From: Cytophagales bacterium | GTDB taxonomy: Bacteria > Bacteroidota > Bacteroidia > Cytophagales > Cyclobacteriaceae | Reading direction: 5' to 3' | Assembly: GCA_022360875.1 (NCBI GenBank) | Contig: JAKSBZ010000010.1 | Coordinates: 1-37,520 of the forward strand | Length of the DNA stretch: 37,520 nt | Part shown: one piece after another, positions 9,001-16,130 of the stretch | How positions within the stretch are numbered: position 1 is the first letter of the stretch | Layout: every line of letters begins with the position of its first letter | Program-made: the position numbers and the translations under genes | The notes under the pieces: model-generated | What the model saw: only the letters and a program-made list of their open reading frames with translations | Told to the model about the DNA's origin: nothing | Databases searched by the model: none

Positions 9001-9315
9001 AAAACCCAGATGGCCTTTGCCTCCTATAAAAAGAGTCTGGTTATTTGCCAGAGCAAAGGCATTAGCTGTTTTCGACAGTTTTTTGGGGAAAATCGTTTCG
9101 GAAACGGCTCCGCTGTGGATGATGATTTTTCCTCTTGTAAGCGAATAAATCCGTCCGATCGAATCTTCAAGGGTTTGTGCGGGACTGTTTCCCGGGGCAA
9201 AAGAACGAGCTGTTTTTACTTCTTTCAGTTCCAGATTGGTTTGGGCATAAAGCGGGTTTGGGATGATTAGAAAAATCGGAATCAATAGTAGAGAAAAAAG
9301 TAGAAGTCGCTTCAT
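6049..9315 (-). CDS. Periplasmic beta-propeller / Y_Y_Y sensor with cytoplasmic SpoIIE-type PP2C phosphatase
   Basis: This is a 1088-residue membrane signalling protein. A signal peptide (1-24, ending PLYA) is followed by a long periplasmic part with two-component-regulator-type propeller repeats (about 40-630; the clearest is 'LSNNVCDLYEDSEGNIWITQNSGLQLW' at 301-327). A Y_Y_Y-like domain (about 655-748), one membrane helix (754-771) and a coiled coil (776-830) come next. The SpoIIE/PP2C phosphatase (about 855-1070) keeps its metal acidic residues: D865 in SGDFYW, D882 in ADCTGHGVPGA, D1008 in YTDG and D1061/D1062. Propeller-Y_Y_Y proteins usually end in a histidine kinase; here the output would be dephosphorylation of a Ser/Thr-phosphorylated partner, probably an anti-anti-sigma-type protein. 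No such partner is in the window. ATG 9315 is used because it gives the signal peptide; the upstream reading adds 16 residues. Confidence 0.9.
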   Translation of the reverse strand: MKRLLLFSLLLIPIFLIIPNPLYAQTNLELKEVKTARSFAPGNSPAQTLEDSIGRIYSLTRGKIIIHSGAVSETIFPKKLSKTANAFALANNQTLFIGGKGHLGFLRENNKTNRWEYQNLSIFLPDTLVHRFNCINVFVKNHLTYFLSRNSPYIFVWNRILQRFHIKKVASPHKLFQTSQGIWLADLKKGLFLFNSEGRRQKVISNKKFKRFQTPVALMDWDSTHFLSVNRKGNLYLIDTEKYKFKEISCLFRDKLKKSSLNGGIALSDQTFLLATENMGLFHFDRDGVLLEHLTEKEGLLSNNVCDLYEDSEGNIWITQNSGLQLWKKNTRMGMLDHNAGIRGIINAVSNQRGQIFLSTSQGVYSTDSRTDKRLQFKPVGIRYPSQAVLQTPYGTIYSADKTYLVSSKEVQSLPITSHQFNFFTQVSHNGEEFLVAAGDGRIGFFKLIEQKWTFLGVTRLLPFTLKKIKAISHGPSIQIWTCSQNSDIYFAKLKPTRTKIRKLKLSKGRALFSQLAPNSQLLWSDNTVYFWNKRALYKYLPGKMKLTLQKKFSSLSEQQTKPHILQNNQTFHFAIIADKKMKIVDKDNQVVALLHPNEFRSVKNDHFFYYNSLQKKQHLLFSNTSGFLLNTEKPLRTLNLHHKLTIKTLIAQNDTIALNNTQEHLIFPAEDNNLTFFLCYADFNHPRKSKLYANLEGYSRKWEKVDENLQLHYHNVKSGDYTLKLKVVNENGIESPIRYLSFSIQPPIYLSPSAFIVYIIFFALSVLLAVKIHSKHLIKEKIKLEKLVEKKTAVLAEQHYLLKKKKHKLELANREITSSNKEILSSLTYAAYLQDAFLPSLESFKSVFYDQFIMYIPKHEVSGDFYWHCAQGDKHYVAVADCTGHGVPGAFMSVIGHHLLEVLIRVEGVEGVDQILEKMYVKLEQKMNQHNKSYNDGMDIGLCCIHKTKHTIEFAGARIDLMRFEKGEMKLVRGERRTIGERRKNSTPFVKHTISYDTPTNFYMYTDGFQDQFGGDTGKKFMNKHFRVLLGQVQDYPMEEQEFAINEALECWMKGWDQVDDILVMGFCPRLFTENEKTRQMSELSVP

Positions 9316-9443
9316 TCTGAAATTGTGTTTTAAAAAGCATCTACAATATAAGACAAAACTCAATTTTGGAATAGCAATTCAGATCAAAACTGAGTCAAGT
9401 GAAAATATGTGTCGCAATAATTTTTTCTTTGTATGGAAAAGAT

Positions 9444-9451
9444 TACATTTG
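9444..9451 (+). promoter_or_regulatory. -7 box of the tRNA-Ala promoter
   Basis: TACATTTG fits TAnnTTTG and lies 10 bases before the tRNA 5' end, a natural distance for a tRNA transcript start. No convincing -33 TTTG was found. Confidence 0.45.
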
Positions 9452-9461
9452 TCTTGCAAAC

Positions 9462-9535
9462 GGGGCATTAGCTCAGCTGGCTAGAGCACTACGCTGGCAG
9501 CGTAGGGGTCATCGGTTCGAATCCGTTATGCTCCA
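9462..9535 (+). tRNA. tRNA-Ala (anticodon GGC)
   Basis: A 74-base cloverleaf. The acceptor GGGGCAT pairs with ATGCTCC (one G-T pair). The D arm is GCTC...GAGC. The anticodon stem is CTACG/CGTAG with loop CTGGCAG, giving anticodon GGC. The T arm is ATCGG/CCGTT (A-T, T-G, C-C mismatch-free only in part) around TTCGAAT. The discriminator is A and CCA is not encoded. It is a single gene with its own promoter and terminator. Confidence 0.95.
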
Positions 9536-9560
9536 CAAATTCTGGATTAACCTATCTGTA

Positions 9561-9589
9561 AAGGAAGCGAAAACGCTTCCTTTTTTTTT
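9561..9589 (+). terminator. Terminator of tRNA-Ala
   Basis: The 9-bp perfect stem AAGGAAGCG/CGCTTCCTT has an AAAA loop and runs into a stretch of T residues. It lies 25 bases after the tRNA. Confidence 0.9.
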
Positions 9590-9623
9590 AAGAAAACCAT
9601 GCTTTCCTATTCAGCATTGCACA

Positions 9624-9655
9624 AAAAAATCCTGCGACAGAAACGCAGGATTTTT
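9624..9655. terminator. Bidirectional terminator, mainly for hsp20
   Basis: The perfect stem ATCCTGCG/CGCAGGAT has a 7-base loop and is flanked by seven A on one side and a T run on the other. On the minus strand it gives a T tract just after the hsp20 stop codon. Confidence 0.85.
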
Positions 9656-9690
9656 ACAAAAATTACTGTTTATTAAGCAGATGGGGGCAT

Positions 9691-10119
9691 TTATTTCACA
9701 TCAATTTTTTTCGCTTCTTTCTTCTTGCCGGATTCAGTTTTCGGAATTAGGATTTTTAATATTCCGTCTTCGTACTTAGCTTCAATTTTTTCGTCTTCGG
9801 CTGTTGGAGGCAGCTGGAAGCTTCTCTGGAAGGATGAATAGCTGTATTCTTTTCTCGAAAATCCTTTTTTGTTTTTTTCTGTTTCGCTTTTCTTTTCCGA
9901 AGAGATGCTCAGCACCTGGTGGTGCAGCTCTATTTTGAAGTCATCTTTTTTCATTCCGGGCGCAGCCATTTCAATCTCAAATCGGTCATCTTTTTCTTCA
10001 ATGTTTACTTTAGGAATGGTCATCAGAGGCTCTCTGAAATGTGTCAGATCGCGGTTGAAAAAGTCATCGAACATGCTTTGGAAAAGGGAGGCGCCGGGGT
10101 CTCTTTTGATGATAGCCAT
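9691..10119 (-). CDS. Small heat shock protein, Hsp20 / alpha-crystallin family
   Basis: This 142-residue ATP-independent holdase chaperone binds unfolding proteins in the cytoplasm. The short N-terminal arm (SLFQSMFDDFF) is followed by the alpha-crystallin domain at about 36-128. Within it are PKVNIEEKDDRFEIEMAAPG, the 'FSRKEYSYSSFQRSFQLP' strand and the conserved A-x-x-x-x-G-I-L motif (AKYEDGIL, 114-121). A Lys-rich tail follows. Length and order are standard for bacterial class A Hsp20. It is monocistronic with its own terminator. I found no CIRCE element or clear -7 box upstream. Confidence 0.96.
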   Translation of the reverse strand: MAIIKRDPGASLFQSMFDDFFNRDLTHFREPLMTIPKVNIEEKDDRFEIEMAAPGMKKDDFKIELHHQVLSISSEKKSETEKNKKGFSRKEYSYSSFQRSFQLPPTAEDEKIEAKYEDGILKILIPKTESGKKKEAKKIDVK

Positions 10120-10264
10120 TTTGGTTTTGTTTAGATTAAAATAGTTCGGTTGTATTTATTCAAAAAACATGCAGTGCTGTAATTTGAATGAAAAAGAAAG
10201 AAAACTCTCTCTAGACAATTAGTACCACAACGGTCAGTAGTGAGAATGGAAATGCCGATTTTTT

Positions 10265-11179
10265 TTACCGACGCCAAAGCAAATAGCTTCTTCCTCGGGA
10301 CTGGGTCTTAAAATATTCGATTCGCTTTCTGTCCTGAACCGTAACATATAGCGTTTTTCCGTTGGGTCCGCCGAAGGCAATGTTTGCGGCTCGCGTGCCG
10401 TGCGTGCGCACTGTGCGCAGCAGCTCTCCGCTGGGGCTTAGATACATGATTTTCCCCTTGTTCCATACGCACAGCCAGAAATTTCCGGTTTCGTCGCACC
10501 GCATGCCGTCCAGCGCGTGGTCTTCGAAGGTGTTCAGCAATTCCGGGTTTCTGATGTCTCCGGAAGGGCTCAGCTCGTATTTCCACACCTTGCCCGTATT
10601 TGTTTCGCTGAAATACAGGCTGCGGTTGTCCGGGCTCACTTCGATGCCGTTAACGGCTCCGAGTGTGTCGGTCAGCAGACTGAGCTGTCCGGAGGGAAGA
10701 AGCCGCCATATTTGCCCGGAGCCGGTTGGGAAGTCCGGGGCGGAAATGAAGCAAATGTCGTTGTCAGTGATGGCAATGTCGTTGGGTTCGTGCATGCGGT
10801 CGTTGCGGGCAAACACTCTTACCGAGCGGCTGGAGGTTTTTACTTTGAGCAGCTGTCTGTTTCTTTGGTCGGCGACGACCATGTCGCCTCGGGAGTCGAA
10901 GCGCAGTCCGTTGCCGTGAGAGCCTGGCAAAAGACTGACAAAAAGGCTGGTGTCTCCTGAAGGAGTGATTTTTCCGATGGTGCCCGAACGCCCGTAGTTC
11001 ATGGCGTAGAGGTTTCCGAGAGAGTCTGTAGCCGGACCCTCAACGCCAATCGGGAAAACAGGACCGGTGAGGTCTTCTGTGTCGAATTTCGGGGGGTCGG
11101 ATTCGTCTTTATTGCAGCCCGATAGCGTCAGTAAGCCCAGCGCCAGCAGAAGCAGGTGAGTCTTGAAAATGCGTGCCAT
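10265..11179 (-). CDS. SMP-30/gluconolactonase/LRE-like beta-propeller lipoprotein
   Basis: This 304-residue protein carries a lipoprotein signal (LTLSGC, lipidated C22), so it sits on a periplasmic or outer membrane face. The body is a six-bladed SMP-30/NHL-like propeller with residues at the usual divalent-metal positions: E47 (VEGPATDSLGNLY), N177 (VNGIEVSPDNRSLYFSET) and D224 (LDGMRCDETGNFW). The family includes lactonases and strictosidine-synthase-like proteins. The substrate cannot be read from sequence, and a non-enzymatic binding role is possible. It lies downstream of the DUF6452/DUF6048 pair on the same strand with a 77-bp gap, so it may be co-transcribed. Confidence 0.83.
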   Translation of the reverse strand: MARIFKTHLLLLALGLLTLSGCNKDESDPPKFDTEDLTGPVFPIGVEGPATDSLGNLYAMNYGRSGTIGKITPSGDTSLFVSLLPGSHGNGLRFDSRGDMVVADQRNRQLLKVKTSSRSVRVFARNDRMHEPNDIAITDNDICFISAPDFPTGSGQIWRLLPSGQLSLLTDTLGAVNGIEVSPDNRSLYFSETNTGKVWKYELSPSGDIRNPELLNTFEDHALDGMRCDETGNFWLCVWNKGKIMYLSPSGELLRTVRTHGTRAANIAFGGPNGKTLYVTVQDRKRIEYFKTQSRGRSYLLWRR

Positions 11180-11256
11180 TTCTTTTTTTTAGAATGGTAA
11201 GCGCTATGGGAAAGCAATGTTTGACGAGTCGCTTTGGGATTCCGGTCTGCCGGCAG

Positions 11257-12051
11257 TTATTTTTTCTTCTTTTTTTTAGCGGGAATGTACGGTTTCTTAA
11301 AGTTGATTCGGTACATAAGTCCCAGTGAGATGCCCAGCTGTTTGTTGGAAGTCAGCTTTCCAAATCCCGGCGCGTACGAAGGAAGCAGTTCGGGATTGCC
11401 TCCGCTGACTGATTTCCCGAATTTGTAACTCCCGACAGTGTTGATCATTAGATCTTTCCACAGCTGCACTTGGGCGCCGAAAGTGATCTCATACCATGTT
11501 GCCTGATATTCTTTTCCGCTGAAACTCTGGGCAAATGCTTTGTCTCCCCAGTTTTGGTATTGCACTGAGTAGTCCAGTTTTTCGTCGAAGATGCTTTGTG
11601 CCCGTTTCAGGCCGAGGACTATGGTGCTGTAATTCGGGTTTCGCGGAGAAAGGTTCCAGGCGATTCCGTATTTATAATAATATCCTTCAATCTGGTCGTC
11701 CATCGAGCGGCTTAAGATGATGTCTCCGCCATGCGGGAGCTCCACGCCCCGGTCGGCCGAGTTGAAATCATCGCTGAAGGCTTTGTCCTGCATGCCGAAA
11801 TCCGCGGTAATCAGGAATTGCCTGAAAACATCGAAATCCGCATTGAACTCAAATGCCGTGCTGTTGCGGTCGACAATAGAGCCGATCGGCCGGGTGATGT
11901 CTGCGCCTATTCGGAAATACGAAGGGAGGTACCACAAAGCGGGCTTTTTTTGCGGGACGAGTGAAGCGATATCCTGTCCTGTTGCGTTGTTATTCGTTAG
12001 AAATAGCGTTAAACACAAGCCAAAGATTGGTAGTATTCTTCCTAAGTTCAC
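11257..12051 (-). CDS. DUF6048-like outer-membrane beta-barrel protein
   Basis: This 264-residue protein starts at a GTG codon and has a signal peptide (about 1-25, ending NATGQ). The mature part is rich in alternating aromatic/polar strands ('YFRIGADITRPIG', 'YYYKYGIAWNLSPRNPNYSTIVLGLKRA', 'YEITFGAQVQLWKDLMINTVGSYKF', 'LGISLGLMYRINF'), as expected for a small outer-membrane barrel. It ends in a run of lysines. It resembles DUF6048 proteins, which accompany DUF6452 lipoproteins in Bacteroidota. Its first 20 codons overlap the 3' end of the upstream DUF6452-like gene by 62 bases in another frame. The signal peptide begins exactly at that GTG, so the overlap appears real and suggests translational coupling. 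Confidence 0.75.
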   Translation of the reverse strand: MNLGRILPIFGLCLTLFLTNNNATGQDIASLVPQKKPALWYLPSYFRIGADITRPIGSIVDRNSTAFEFNADFDVFRQFLITADFGMQDKAFSDDFNSADRGVELPHGGDIILSRSMDDQIEGYYYKYGIAWNLSPRNPNYSTIVLGLKRAQSIFDEKLDYSVQYQNWGDKAFAQSFSGKEYQATWYEITFGAQVQLWKDLMINTVGSYKFGKSVSGGNPELLPSYAPGFGKLTSNKQLGISLGLMYRINFKKPYIPAKKKKKK

Positions 12052-12913
12052 TTTTTAGTAATTTTACTTGGTAAAAATTAGTCTGCTCTTGCCCAGTCAG
12101 CTGGTAGGTGTTGATTGTGCCGCAGTAGTCTGAGATTTTGTGCTGTCCTTTGCTGTAGCTTACTCTCAGTTTCTGGTCGGGCTGTCCTTCTTTTCTGAAG
12201 ACATAAGTAAGCTCGCCGACATCGGGGCTTACCGGCAGGTTGACACTTGAAATAGAACCTGTAGTGCCCGGAATAACGAAATCGGGCGCTTCTTCTATAA
12301 ATATGCGGTCGTAGCTTTTCTTGACAGTAGTATATTTAAACTGGCCTTCGTTTTCCAGGTCTTTACTGATGTTCTTGAAATCAACACGCATGTAGCTTGA
12401 GTATGTCGTGACACAGGTGGTGTCAAGAATCCAGAGGTTTTCCTGTGGATAAACGAGCTCGTTGTTTTTGCGGAGGACTTTCAGAAAGCCGGATTCAGTG
12501 AGCTCGTCCAGCGTGTAGCGGTATTCAATGCCGCAGGATTCAGAAACGAATTTCTGCGTTTGCTTGTAGCCGAGCTTCAGTTCGCGCTTGAAGAACAGTC
12601 CGTTTTCTCGTTTTTCAAAAACATAAGTCAGTTCATCCAGAGATTCCCGAACCGGAAGATCGATCGAGTTAGTGCTTTTGTGGTTTTCGTCGAATACAAG
12701 TTTCGGATATTCTTTGATGTAAATCGAGTCGTACACCACTGAAAATTCGACGGTGTCGAAAGCCGACGGATTGTCGTTTTTTACCTTGAGCGTTTTGAAT
12801 TTTACGCTAACTGTGCCCCGGTAGTCGCTGTCGCAGTTGGTGTCTTCCCGGCAGGCCAGAAGCGAAAGTGAAATGCCCAGGCACAAAAGTATTTTTCCGA
12901 AAAACGTATTCAT
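11990..12913 (-). CDS. DUF6452-like lipoprotein with two tandem domain copies
   Basis: This 307-residue lipoprotein (lipobox SLLAC, C21) consists of two copies of the same domain of about 140 residues. Matching landmarks are C27/C167, YDSIYI 61 / YDRIFI 201, SIDLPV 83 / SVNLPV 223, ELTYVF 94 / ELTYVF 234, SESCGIEYRYTL 124 / SDYCGTINTYQL 261 and NLWIL 159 / NLWLV 296. Each copy keeps two cysteines, which could form one disulfide per domain. It resembles DUF6452 proteins, which are normally single-domain and found next to DUF6048. The role in the envelope is unknown. The gene is first in the DUF6452-DUF6048 unit and has a -7 box 25 bases upstream. Confidence 0.75.
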   Translation of the reverse strand: MNTFFGKILLCLGISLSLLACREDTNCDSDYRGTVSVKFKTLKVKNDNPSAFDTVEFSVVYDSIYIKEYPKLVFDENHKSTNSIDLPVRESLDELTYVFEKRENGLFFKRELKLGYKQTQKFVSESCGIEYRYTLDELTESGFLKVLRKNNELVYPQENLWILDTTCVTTYSSYMRVDFKNISKDLENEGQFKYTTVKKSYDRIFIEEAPDFVIPGTTGSISSVNLPVSPDVGELTYVFRKEGQPDQKLRVSYSKGQHKISDYCGTINTYQLTGQEQTNFYQVKLLKSELRKNTTNLWLVFNAISNE

Positions 12914-12937
12914 TTATTCCTCGATTCTGATAAACCA

Positions 12938-12945
12938 CAAATGTA
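12938..12945 (-). promoter_or_regulatory. -7 box for the DUF6452/DUF6048 unit
   Basis: On the minus strand the sequence is TACATTTG, an exact match to TAnnTTTG. The transcript would start near 12931, 18 bases before the ATG. No -33 TTTG was seen at 19-bp spacing. Confidence 0.45.
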
Positions 12946-13047
12946 GACATTTCTGCCGAGAAATTTAGAGTTCACCCCAGGGACTGAATAATTATTCTAA
13001 ACGGAGGGCTCTTGAGGACTGAATTTTCGGGTGTGTTTAATTTTGAC

Positions 13048-13055
13048 TACCTTTG
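13048..13055 (+). promoter_or_regulatory. -7 box for rimO
   Basis: TACCTTTG matches TAnnTTTG, predicting transcription from about 13062. The leader contains an ATG at 13064 followed by six codons and a TGA in the rimO frame. Confidence 0.5.
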
Positions 13056-13147
13056 CGTCCAGAATGCCCATTAGGGAAAAGCAGTGAGCACGGCCTCAGG
13101 CCCAAAAGCATAAAAGATCGAAGACGAAAGGACTAAAGAAAGACAAG

Positions 13148-14452
13148 GTGAACGTAATCACTTTGGGCTGTTCGAAGAATCTGGTGGATTCGGAAGTGAT
13201 GATCACCCAGTTGAGGGGAAATGACATTGATGTGGAGCATGAGTCCGGAAAGGACGACGCCAATATTGTAATTATCAATACCTGCGGCTTTATTGACAGC
13301 GCCAAGCAGGAGTCTGTGGATACGATTCTGCGGTTTGCCGACGCCAAGGACAATGGCTGGATCGATAAGCTGTACGTGTCGGGTTGCTTATCGGAGCGAT
13401 ACAAGGAGGATCTTATTAAGGAATTTCCGCAGGTGGATGCGTTTTTCGGAACAAGAGAGGTGCCTGCTTTGCTTAAGAAGTTCAATGCCGACTACAAGCA
13501 CGAGCTGCTGGGCGAGCGCGCAATTACCACTTCGCACTATGCTTTTCTGAAAATCGCCGAAGGCTGCGACCGTCCGTGCTCGTTCTGTGCTATTCCGCTG
13601 ATTCGCGGCAAGCATATTTCCGTGCCTATGGAGGAGCTGGTGAAGCAGGCTGAGAACTTGGTGAAAAACGGAGTGAAAGAGCTGATTCTGATTGCCCAGG
13701 ATTTGACTTACTACGGACTGGATCTGTACGGAAAGCGAACGCTTGCCGAGCTGATGCGCAGGCTGTCGGATGTGGAAGGCGTGGAATGGATTCGGCTGCA
13801 TTATGCTTTTCCTTCAGGCTTCCCGATGGATGTTATTGAAGTAATGAAAGAGCGCGACAATATCTGCAATTACCTTGATATTCCTTTGCAGCACGGTTCG
13901 AGCAATGTGCTGAAGCTTATGCGGCGCGGGATCGACCGTGAAAAAACCGAGGCTCTTATCAACAGAGTCCGGGAGCAGATTCCGGGAATCGCAATACGCA
14001 CAACCTTGATTGCCGGGCACCCGGGCGAAACTGAGGAAGACCACCTGGAAACGCTCCAGTTTATCAAGGATATGCGCTTTGAGCGCCTGGGAGTGTTTAC
14101 TTATTCGCACGAGGAAAACACTCATGCCTATACGATGGAGGATGACGTTCCTGAAGAGGAAAAGGAGCGCCGTATGGAAGAGATTATGCAGCTGCAGGCT
14201 GACATTTCCTACAATTTGAATCAGGAAAAAGTCGGGCAGACCTACAAGGTTTTGATTGACCGCATGGAGAGCGGGTATTTCTACGGCAGAACAGAGTTTG
14301 ATTCGGTGGAAGTGGACAACGAAGTGCTTATCGACGCCAGCCAGCACTACCTGCGAATCGGAGATTTTGTAGAGGTGACTATCGATGACGCAACTGAATT
14401 CGACTTGTACGGCACGCCTGCAGCCTTGAATGAAATACATGAAAGCCTGTAA
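13148..14452 (+). CDS. rimO: Ribosomal protein uS12 methylthiotransferase
   Basis: RimO is a radical-SAM enzyme that adds a methylthio group to the conserved Asp of ribosomal protein S12. The 434 residues read from GTG 13148 contain the N-terminal UPF0004 cluster cysteines C8, C46 and C80. The radical-SAM motif is C140, C144, C147 (GCDRPCSFC), and a C-terminal TRAM domain runs from about 370 to 430. 'TLGCSKNLVDSEV' and 'YLDIPLQHGSSNVLKLMRRG' are typical of RimO and not MiaB. GTG 13148 is the only usual start codon between the in-frame TGA at 13085 and the domain. The codons before it (reading K-T-K-G-L-K-K-D-K) look like the normal basic N-terminus of RimO in this phylum, so the true start is uncertain. 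Confidence 0.95.
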   Translation: MNVITLGCSKNLVDSEVMITQLRGNDIDVEHESGKDDANIVIINTCGFIDSAKQESVDTILRFADAKDNGWIDKLYVSGCLSERYKEDLIKEFPQVDAFFGTREVPALLKKFNADYKHELLGERAITTSHYAFLKIAEGCDRPCSFCAIPLIRGKHISVPMEELVKQAENLVKNGVKELILIAQDLTYYGLDLYGKRTLAELMRRLSDVEGVEWIRLHYAFPSGFPMDVIEVMKERDNICNYLDIPLQHGSSNVLKLMRRGIDREKTEALINRVREQIPGIAIRTTLIAGHPGETEEDHLETLQFIKDMRFERLGVFTYSHEENTHAYTMEDDVPEEEKERRMEEIMQLQADISYNLNQEKVGQTYKVLIDRMESGYFYGRTEFDSVEVDNEVLIDASQHYLRIGDFVEVTIDDATEFDLYGTPAALNEIHESL

Positions 14453-14470
14453 AACTTTCATTCAGGCTTT
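14442..14470 (+). other. Hairpin overlapping the rimO stop codon
   Basis: The arms AAAGCCTG/CAGGCTTT (8 bp, perfect) enclose a 13-base loop containing the rimO stop codon. No T run follows, so it is not a standard terminator. It could be an RNA-stability element or a Rho-assisted stop before bshC. Confidence 0.4.
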
Positions 14471-14513
14471 GCGTAGACTCGGGATGTATTTAGTTTACCG
14501 CTAAAAATGGACA

Positions 14514-16130
14514 ATGACAGCATTTGAAAAAATAGATTTGGGAGAAACGGGAAAGTTTTCTCCCCTTTTTTTGGACTACATTTCTCAAAAGCAAACACTC
14601 CGGAATTTTTATCACCGTTTCCCTTCGGCTGTACAGTTTGAAGAGCAGATAAAAGAAAAGCATTTTTCTAAAGCAAAGAGAAAAACATTGGTCTGTGCGC
14701 TGGAAAAACAGTATGCGGGCTGCGAGTTGCCGGATGCAGTGCAGAAGAATTTGGAGCTGCTCAAAGATGAGAACACATTTACTATTACGACCGGTCACCA
14801 GCTGAATCTGTTTACAGGTCCTTTATATGTTATTTATAAAATTCTGACGGCCATCAATGCCTGTCGGGAGCTTAAGAAGAAATACCCTTCCTACGATTTT
14901 GTGCCCGTCTACTGGGCGGCTGCGGAGGATCATGATTTTGAAGAAATCAATCATTTTCATTTGTTTAATAAAAAATACGAATGGAATTCTGAGCAGGCAG
15001 GAGCCGTCGGGCGGTTTGGGCTTGAGGGCTTACGCGAACAGGTGCTGGAGCAGCTGCCGGAGTGCCCGGCTTTTTTTGAAAGGGCATATTCTGAATCGGA
15101 AACGTTGACTCAGGCCGTGCGAGCCTATATGCTGGAGCTTTTCGGAAATGACGGGTTGCTGATGATTGACGGAGACGATGCCCTGCTTAAGGCTGAATTT
15201 GCGCCGGTTGTAAAAGACGAATTGCTGCATATGCGAAGCTGCGATTTAGTAAAGGAGGCTTCCGAACGGATTGAGCAGCTGGGTTATAAGGCTCAGGTTT
15301 ATCCGCGCGAAATCAATCTGTTTTATCTGGAAGAAAGCATCCGCCAGCGGATAGTGCGCCGGAATGAGAGCTATCATGTGCTTAATACAGAGATGTACTT
15401 TTCGCAGAAAGAAATTCTTGATTTGCTTGCCAAACATCCAGAGCGGTTTAGTCCTAATGTGGTGCTTCGTCCGCTGTACGAGGAAATGATTTTGCCGAAT
15501 TTGGCTTATGTAGGCGGTCCGGGAGAGATTGCCTACTGGCTGCAGCTGAAAAGCATGTTTGAGCATCACGACACCTTGTTCCCGTTTTTGCTGCCGAGAA
15601 ATTTTGCAATGGTAGTGAATGGCGTTATGTCCAGAAAACTTGGGAAAATCGGTCTTAAGGCAAAGGAGCTGTTTCAATCGGCGGGAGATCTGAAGCAGAA
15701 AGTGCTGAGACAGGCAGGAACGGAAGAGATTTCGATTGAAGAAGAGAGACAGAAAATTCTGAGGGCATTTGGCCAGATCAAGCAGCGGTCCGAACTTTTG
15801 GACAAAAGCCTGAGGGGGCTAGTGGGCGCCGAAGAATCCAAGGTGCTGAAGGGATTGGCCGGTATCGAAAAAAGACTGAAAAAAGCTCAGGAGGCAGCGC
15901 ATGCCACAAAACTCAGACAGCTGGAAGCTGTCCTGCACAGACTTTTTCCTGACGGCGGTTTGCAGGAAAGGTTTGACAACTTCTTGAATTTCTATCAGAA
16001 CAATCCGAAATTTAACGAGCAACTTAGGGAAGGATTCGACCCGTTTGATTTTCGTTTCAATATTATTCAGGACTATGCTGAAAGCAGAAATTCGACCGCA
16101 CTATCTGAGCAAGCGTCGGTTGCTCAATGA
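14514..16130 (+). CDS. bshC: Bacillithiol biosynthesis cysteine-adding enzyme
   Basis: BshC catalyses the last step of bacillithiol synthesis, joining cysteine to glucosaminyl-malate. The 538-residue protein has the family motifs TTGHQLNLFTGPLY (92-105) and PVYWAAAEDHDFEEINH (131-147). The 'YVGGPGEIAYWLQLK' block follows in the Rossmann-like core, and a long C-terminal coiled-coil arm rich in Glu/Lys/Arg with a final 'DPFDFRF' tail completes it. Length is standard. Another bsh gene (bshB1) lies 9 kb downstream; bshA is not in the window. The 3' end overlaps the cyclo-ligase gene by 56 bases, so the two are probably translated together. Confidence 0.96.
   Translation: MTAFEKIDLGETGKFSPLFLDYISQKQTLRNFYHRFPSAVQFEEQIKEKHFSKAKRKTLVCALEKQYAGCELPDAVQKNLELLKDENTFTITTGHQLNLFTGPLYVIYKILTAINACRELKKKYPSYDFVPVYWAAAEDHDFEEINHFHLFNKKYEWNSEQAGAVGRFGLEGLREQVLEQLPECPAFFERAYSESETLTQAVRAYMLELFGNDGLLMIDGDDALLKAEFAPVVKDELLHMRSCDLVKEASERIEQLGYKAQVYPREINLFYLEESIRQRIVRRNESYHVLNTEMYFSQKEILDLLAKHPERFSPNVVLRPLYEEMILPNLAYVGGPGEIAYWLQLKSMFEHHDTLFPFLLPRNFAMVVNGVMSRKLGKIGLKAKELFQSAGDLKQKVLRQAGTEEISIEEERQKILRAFGQIKQRSELLDKSLRGLVGAEESKVLKGLAGIEKRLKKAQEAAHATKLRQLEAVLHRLFPDGGLQERFDNFLNFYQNNPKFNEQLREGFDPFDFRFNIIQDYAESRNSTALSEQASVAQ

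Noticed and set aside
10362..10919. A 185-codon open frame opposite the SMP-30-like gene
   Set aside because: It mirrors the coding bias of the GC-rich minus-strand gene; the minus-strand product has a lipobox and family motifs and this one does not.
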